Shown here piece by piece: positions 61,404 through 64,000 of a stretch of DNA of 64,000 nucleotides. The position numbers were made by a program, and so were the translations under genes. The notes under the pieces were generated by a model. The model ran no database searches. It was given only the letters and a program-made list of their open reading frames with translations, and had not been told where the DNA came from. Numbering within the stretch: position 1 is the first letter of the stretch; each line of letters starts with the position of its first letter. The DNA comes from Paraburkholderia bannensis NBRC 103871 (lineage in GTDB: Bacteria > Pseudomonadota > Gammaproteobacteria > Burkholderiales > Burkholderiaceae): NCBI RefSeq assembly GCF_000685015.1, contig NZ_BAYA01000023.1, positions 1 through 64,000 of the forward strand, written 5' to 3'.

Positions 61404-62621
61404 ATGAAACAGATGGATATGAAGATTGCGATTGTGGGCGCGGGCATTGGGGGACTGACGCTGGCGCTCGCACTGCGCGAACGCGGCATCGATGCGCAGC
61501 TTTACGAACAGACCGATGAGTTGCGCGAGGTGGGCGCGGCCGTCGCGCTCTCCGCCAATGCGACGCGCTTTTACGAGCAAATGGGACTGCGTCACGCATT
61601 CGAAAGCGTATGCGCCGAAGTGCCCGGACTGATCTATCGCGACGGGCGCAGCGGCGAAGTCATCGGCCATCATCGCGGCGCGCCCAGTTATCGCGAGCAG
61701 TTCGGCGGATCTTACTGGGGCGTTCATCGCGCCGACCTGCAAGCGGTCTTGTCCACAGCCGTCGGCCTCGAACATATCAAGCTCGGCCATCGGCTCGTGA
61801 ACCTCACGCAGCATCCCGGCCATGTGAGCCTGTCGTTCGACAACGGCCAGAGCGTGGACGCCGATCTGGTGATTGGTGCGGACGGCGCGCGTTCCATCAC
61901 GCGGCGCTGGATGCTGGGCTACGACGACGCCCTGTATTCGGGCTGCTCGGGTTTTCGTGGCGTGGTGCCAGCCGGACAGATGTCGCTGCTGCCGGATCCC
62001 GAGACCATCCAGTTCTGGGTCGGCCCTGGCGGCCATCTGCTGCACTATCCGATTGGCGACAAGGGCGACCAGAACTTCCTGCTGGTCGAGCGCCACCCCT
62101 CGCCGTGGCCGTCGCGCGACTGGGTGCTGCCGGCCAGCGAGGGCGAGCAACTGCGCCTCTTCAAGGACTGGCATCCGGCCGTCGTGGAGATGATCACGGC
62201 GGTGCCGATCAGCCAGCGCTGGGGCCTGTTCCATCGGCCGCCGCTCGGGCGCTGGAGCAAGGGCCGCGTGACGCTGATCGGCGACGCCGCGCATGCGCTC
62301 GTGCCACACCACGGCCAGGGCGCGAACCAGTCGATCGAGGATGCGGTCGTGCTGGCGGATCAACTCGCCAAGGCAGGCCCGCGCAACTGGCGCGAGGCGC
62401 AGGAAGCGTACGAGCGTCTGCGCCGCGGCCGCACGCGCAAGGTTCAGTTTGCGTCGATTACGACGGCGGACATGCTGCATCTGCCCGACGGCGCGGCAGC
62501 CCAGGCGCGCAACAGCCGGCTTGGCGAGCGCGAAAGCCTGCTGCACCACCTCGACTGGATTCACGATTTCGACGCGCTGAACCAAGAGCCGGACGAACGC
62601 CAGGGCGGCACCTGGCTTTGA
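61404..62621 (+). CDS. FAD-dependent aromatic monooxygenase (salicylate hydroxylase-like)
   Basis: A 405-residue class A flavoprotein hydroxylase: FAD motif AIVGAGIGGLTLALALRERG, the DG motif VIGADGARSITRRW and the GD motif VTLIGDAAHALVPHHGQGAN. It resembles salicylate 1-hydroxylase and 3-hydroxybenzoate 6-hydroxylase, which use NAD(P)H and O2 to hydroxylate the ring. Pairing with a NahR-like regulator favours salicylate, giving catechol. No ring-cleavage genes are in the window. AGGAGACAGAGTC precedes ATG 61404. Confidence 0.88.
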   Translation: MKQMDMKIAIVGAGIGGLTLALALRERGIDAQLYEQTDELREVGAAVALSANATRFYEQMGLRHAFESVCAEVPGLIYRDGRSGEVIGHHRGAPSYREQFGGSYWGVHRADLQAVLSTAVGLEHIKLGHRLVNLTQHPGHVSLSFDNGQSVDADLVIGADGARSITRRWMLGYDDALYSGCSGFRGVVPAGQMSLLPDPETIQFWVGPGGHLLHYPIGDKGDQNFLLVERHPSPWPSRDWVLPASEGEQLRLFKDWHPAVVEMITAVPISQRWGLFHRPPLGRWSKGRVTLIGDAAHALVPHHGQGANQSIEDAVVLADQLAKAGPRNWREAQEAYERLRRGRTRKVQFASITTADMLHLPDGAAAQARNSRLGERESLLHHLDWIHDFDALNQEPDERQGGTWL

Positions 62622-62653
62622 GTTCGCTGCACTTGAATCTTCCATGAGCCTGC

Positions 62654-62683
62654 TAGCCGCGCATCTTCACGGATGCGCGGCTA
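62654..62683 (+). terminator. Terminator hairpin after the monooxygenase gene
   Basis: TAGCCGCGCATC at 62654-62665 pairs perfectly with GATGCGCGGCTA at 62672-62683 around a six-base loop; TACCTTTT follows. Confidence 0.72.
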
Positions 62684-62735
62684 TACCTTTTGCGCTGTAG
62701 AACAGCGCGGCGCATTGCCCACTGCATACCTTGTG

Positions 62736-62752
62736 GGTATCGAATCGATACC
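62736..62752. promoter_or_regulatory. 17-bp palindrome upstream of the last porin
   Basis: GGTATCGAATCGATACC reads the same on both strands apart from the central base. It lies 183 bases before the porin start in a 250-base spacer with no gene, consistent with an operator for a dimeric regulator. Confidence 0.6.
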
Positions 62753-62935
62753 GAATCGGTGTTGGACTGCCGCTCAGGCAATCTCTACTATCAGCGCACA
62801 CAAGTTGCCGACCGACGCAGACAAGGCAACATCAAACGAATAGATCACGGAGACTCGTCAACGAAAAGCTTCACCCGGACTAATCCTTAGTCATCCATAT
62901 CAATAAAAGTAACCACAATCAGGTTCGGAGACAGT

Positions 62936-64000
62936 ATGAGATTGCACCATCTCGTGGGCGCAGCTTTGCTCGGATTCGCGACGACCGGCTTTGCGCAAAG
63001 CAGCGTGTCGTTTTACGGAGTCATCGATACGGGCGTCGAATATATTTCGCACGCCAATGCCGCGGGCAAAAGTATCGTGCGCATGCCGTCGATCACCGGG
63101 GAGTTGCCGTCGCGCTGGGGGCTGCGCGGAACGGAGGATCTTGGCGGCGGATATAAGGCGCTCTTCGTTCTTGAGAACGGTTTCAATGTCTCCAACGGCA
63201 CGATGGGGCAAGGCGGGCGGTTGTTCGGCCGTCAAAGCTGGGTAGGCATCGACAGTCCCTACGGCACCTTGTCGTTCGGACGGCAGTACACGATAACCTA
63301 TCTGGCGGTGCTCGACGCAGACCTGCTCGGCCCGAATATCTACGGCCTGCCTTCGCTCGACGCCTATATTCCCAATGGCCGCGCCGACAATTCCGTGGCG
63401 TGGAAAGGCAAGTTCGGCGGCTTGACGGTGGGTGCGATGTACTCGTTCGGCCGGGACTCGGCGGGCACGGGCAATTCGCCGGGGCAGGGCACCTGTGCAG
63501 GCCAGACGCCTGGCGACATGACCGAATGCCGCTTGTGGTCGGCGATGCTGAAATACGACGCGACGTGGTTTGGCGCGGCGGCTTCGTATGAAGAACAGCG
63601 AGGCGGCGGCACGACGGCCGCTGCGAACTTCTTCGACGGCGTCAAGCCTTTGACCCTCACTTCAAACGGCGACAAGGACGATCGCGCCCAGCTCAATGGT
63701 TACGTGAGCCTGTATGGCGTGAAGTTCGGCGGCGGCTGGATTGGCCGTTGGGTCGATACGGATTCGTCCGGTGGCCCGAATATCCACTCGAATCTCTTTT
63801 ATCTGACCGCAAACTATTACTTCACGCCGGCGGTTTCCGTCGACGCCGGGGTTTATCACGTCACCGTATCGGGCCAGGACGCGCGCGCGACGTTGGGCGT
63901 GCTGCGCGGGACGTATTTCCTCTCGAAGCGCACCGCCGTTTATCTCCAGGGCGCCTACCTGGCGAATAGCGCCCACGCTGCCTTTACGGTCAGCGCAGGG
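62936..64000 (+). CDS. Gram-negative porin, 5' part (runs off the window)
   Basis: The frame from ATG 62936 (CGGAG nine bases upstream) stays open to the last base, giving 355 residues without a stop. The signal peptide ends TTGFA (residue 20); the mature start is QSSVSFYGVIDTGVEYISHA. SRWGLRGTEDLGGGYKALF, FGRQSWVGI and the loop SPGQGTCAGQTPGD follow; the loop is identical to one in the porin at 20797 and many flanking stretches match, so the two are paralogues. About 25-30 C-terminal residues should lie beyond the window. Confidence 0.93.
   Translation, partial: MRLHHLVGAALLGFATTGFAQSSVSFYGVIDTGVEYISHANAAGKSIVRMPSITGELPSRWGLRGTEDLGGGYKALFVLENGFNVSNGTMGQGGRLFGRQSWVGIDSPYGTLSFGRQYTITYLAVLDADLLGPNIYGLPSLDAYIPNGRADNSVAWKGKFGGLTVGAMYSFGRDSAGTGNSPGQGTCAGQTPGDMTECRLWSAMLKYDATWFGAAASYEEQRGGGTTAAANFFDGVKPLTLTSNGDKDDRAQLNGYVSLYGVKFGGGWIGRWVDTDSSGGPNIHSNLFYLTANYYFTPAVSVDAGVYHVTVSGQDARATLGVLRGTYFLSKRTAVYLQGAYLANSAHAAFTVSAG

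Noticed and set aside
1..64000. CRISPR arrays, tRNA or rRNA genes, insertion sequences
   Set aside because: No spaced direct repeats, cloverleaf with CCA end, rRNA-like sequence or transposase motif was seen on either strand; a covariance-model search would be needed to exclude small RNAs.

Overview
The window is high-GC proteobacterial DNA that reads as a soil or plant-associated Burkholderiaceae (Paraburkholderia/Burkholderia-like). The basis is four OmpC-type Burkholderia porins whose mature ends begin QSSV(T/S)(L/F)YG, numerous LysR and AraC regulators, an H-NS family protein with the YxDPKSGKTWxGxGRxPKWL C-terminus, a trimeric autotransporter, and metabolic genes for pentitols, methylated amines and salicylate-like aromatics. 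No rRNA, tRNA, CRISPR array or intact insertion sequence was seen.

Layout. 1-5 kb: 3' part of a YadA-type trimeric autotransporter, an OmpA-domain lipoprotein, a small H-NS protein, an unknown gene and a cytochrome c. 5.3-10.6 kb: an ABC-F ATPase, a LysR gene divergent from a LysE exporter, an unknown protein and a MAPEG protein. 10.8-15.3 kb: porin, MFS symporter, class II aldolase and 2-hydroxyacid dehydrogenase; porin and MFS gene share a related upstream element. 15.3-18.9 kb: LysR divergent from an amino-acid-type ABC importer that has no ATPase gene here. 19.3-26.0 kb: an AAHS-type MFS gene with a porin, a DUF4424 protein, a cyclic-nucleotide-binding/thioredoxin-reductase-like fusion and a membrane-anchored leucine-rich repeat protein.

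26.1-40.2 kb is the most coherent block. A leftward eight-gene operon encodes DmmA, a VanB-like reductase, a DUF3445 haem N-demethylase, a GcvT-like protein, PurU, FolD, trimethylamine monooxygenase (Tmm) and TMAO demethylase (Tdm). Together these should take trimethylamine to TMAO, dimethylamine and monomethylamine, with formaldehyde carried on tetrahydrofolate to formate. Divergent from it lie a soluble histidine kinase, a NarL-type regulator and a PAS-only protein. An APC permease follows, convergent across a strong terminator hairpin. A palindromic NarL-like site precedes the permease and a degenerate relative lies between operon and kinase.

40.4-50.4 kb is visibly more AT-rich and partly decayed: a DUF3592 protein, an ankyrin lipoprotein broken by an in-frame TAG, TPR immunity-like genes (one broken), a TIGR02594-type cell-wall hydrolase on the opposite strand, a second signal peptidase I, an M3 oligopeptidase, a methyltransferase, a hydrolase, an AraC-GyrI regulator and a TetR fragment. 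It looks like a residual interbacterial-competition island.

50.6-64 kb: an SDR gene; a ribitol utilisation operon (AraC regulator, sugar ABC importer, ribitol dehydrogenase, D-ribulokinase) followed by a porin with two tandem operator-like palindromes; a NahR-like regulator divergent from a salicylate hydroxylase-like monooxygenase; and the 5' part of a fourth porin, a close paralogue of the one at 20.8 kb, cut by the window end.
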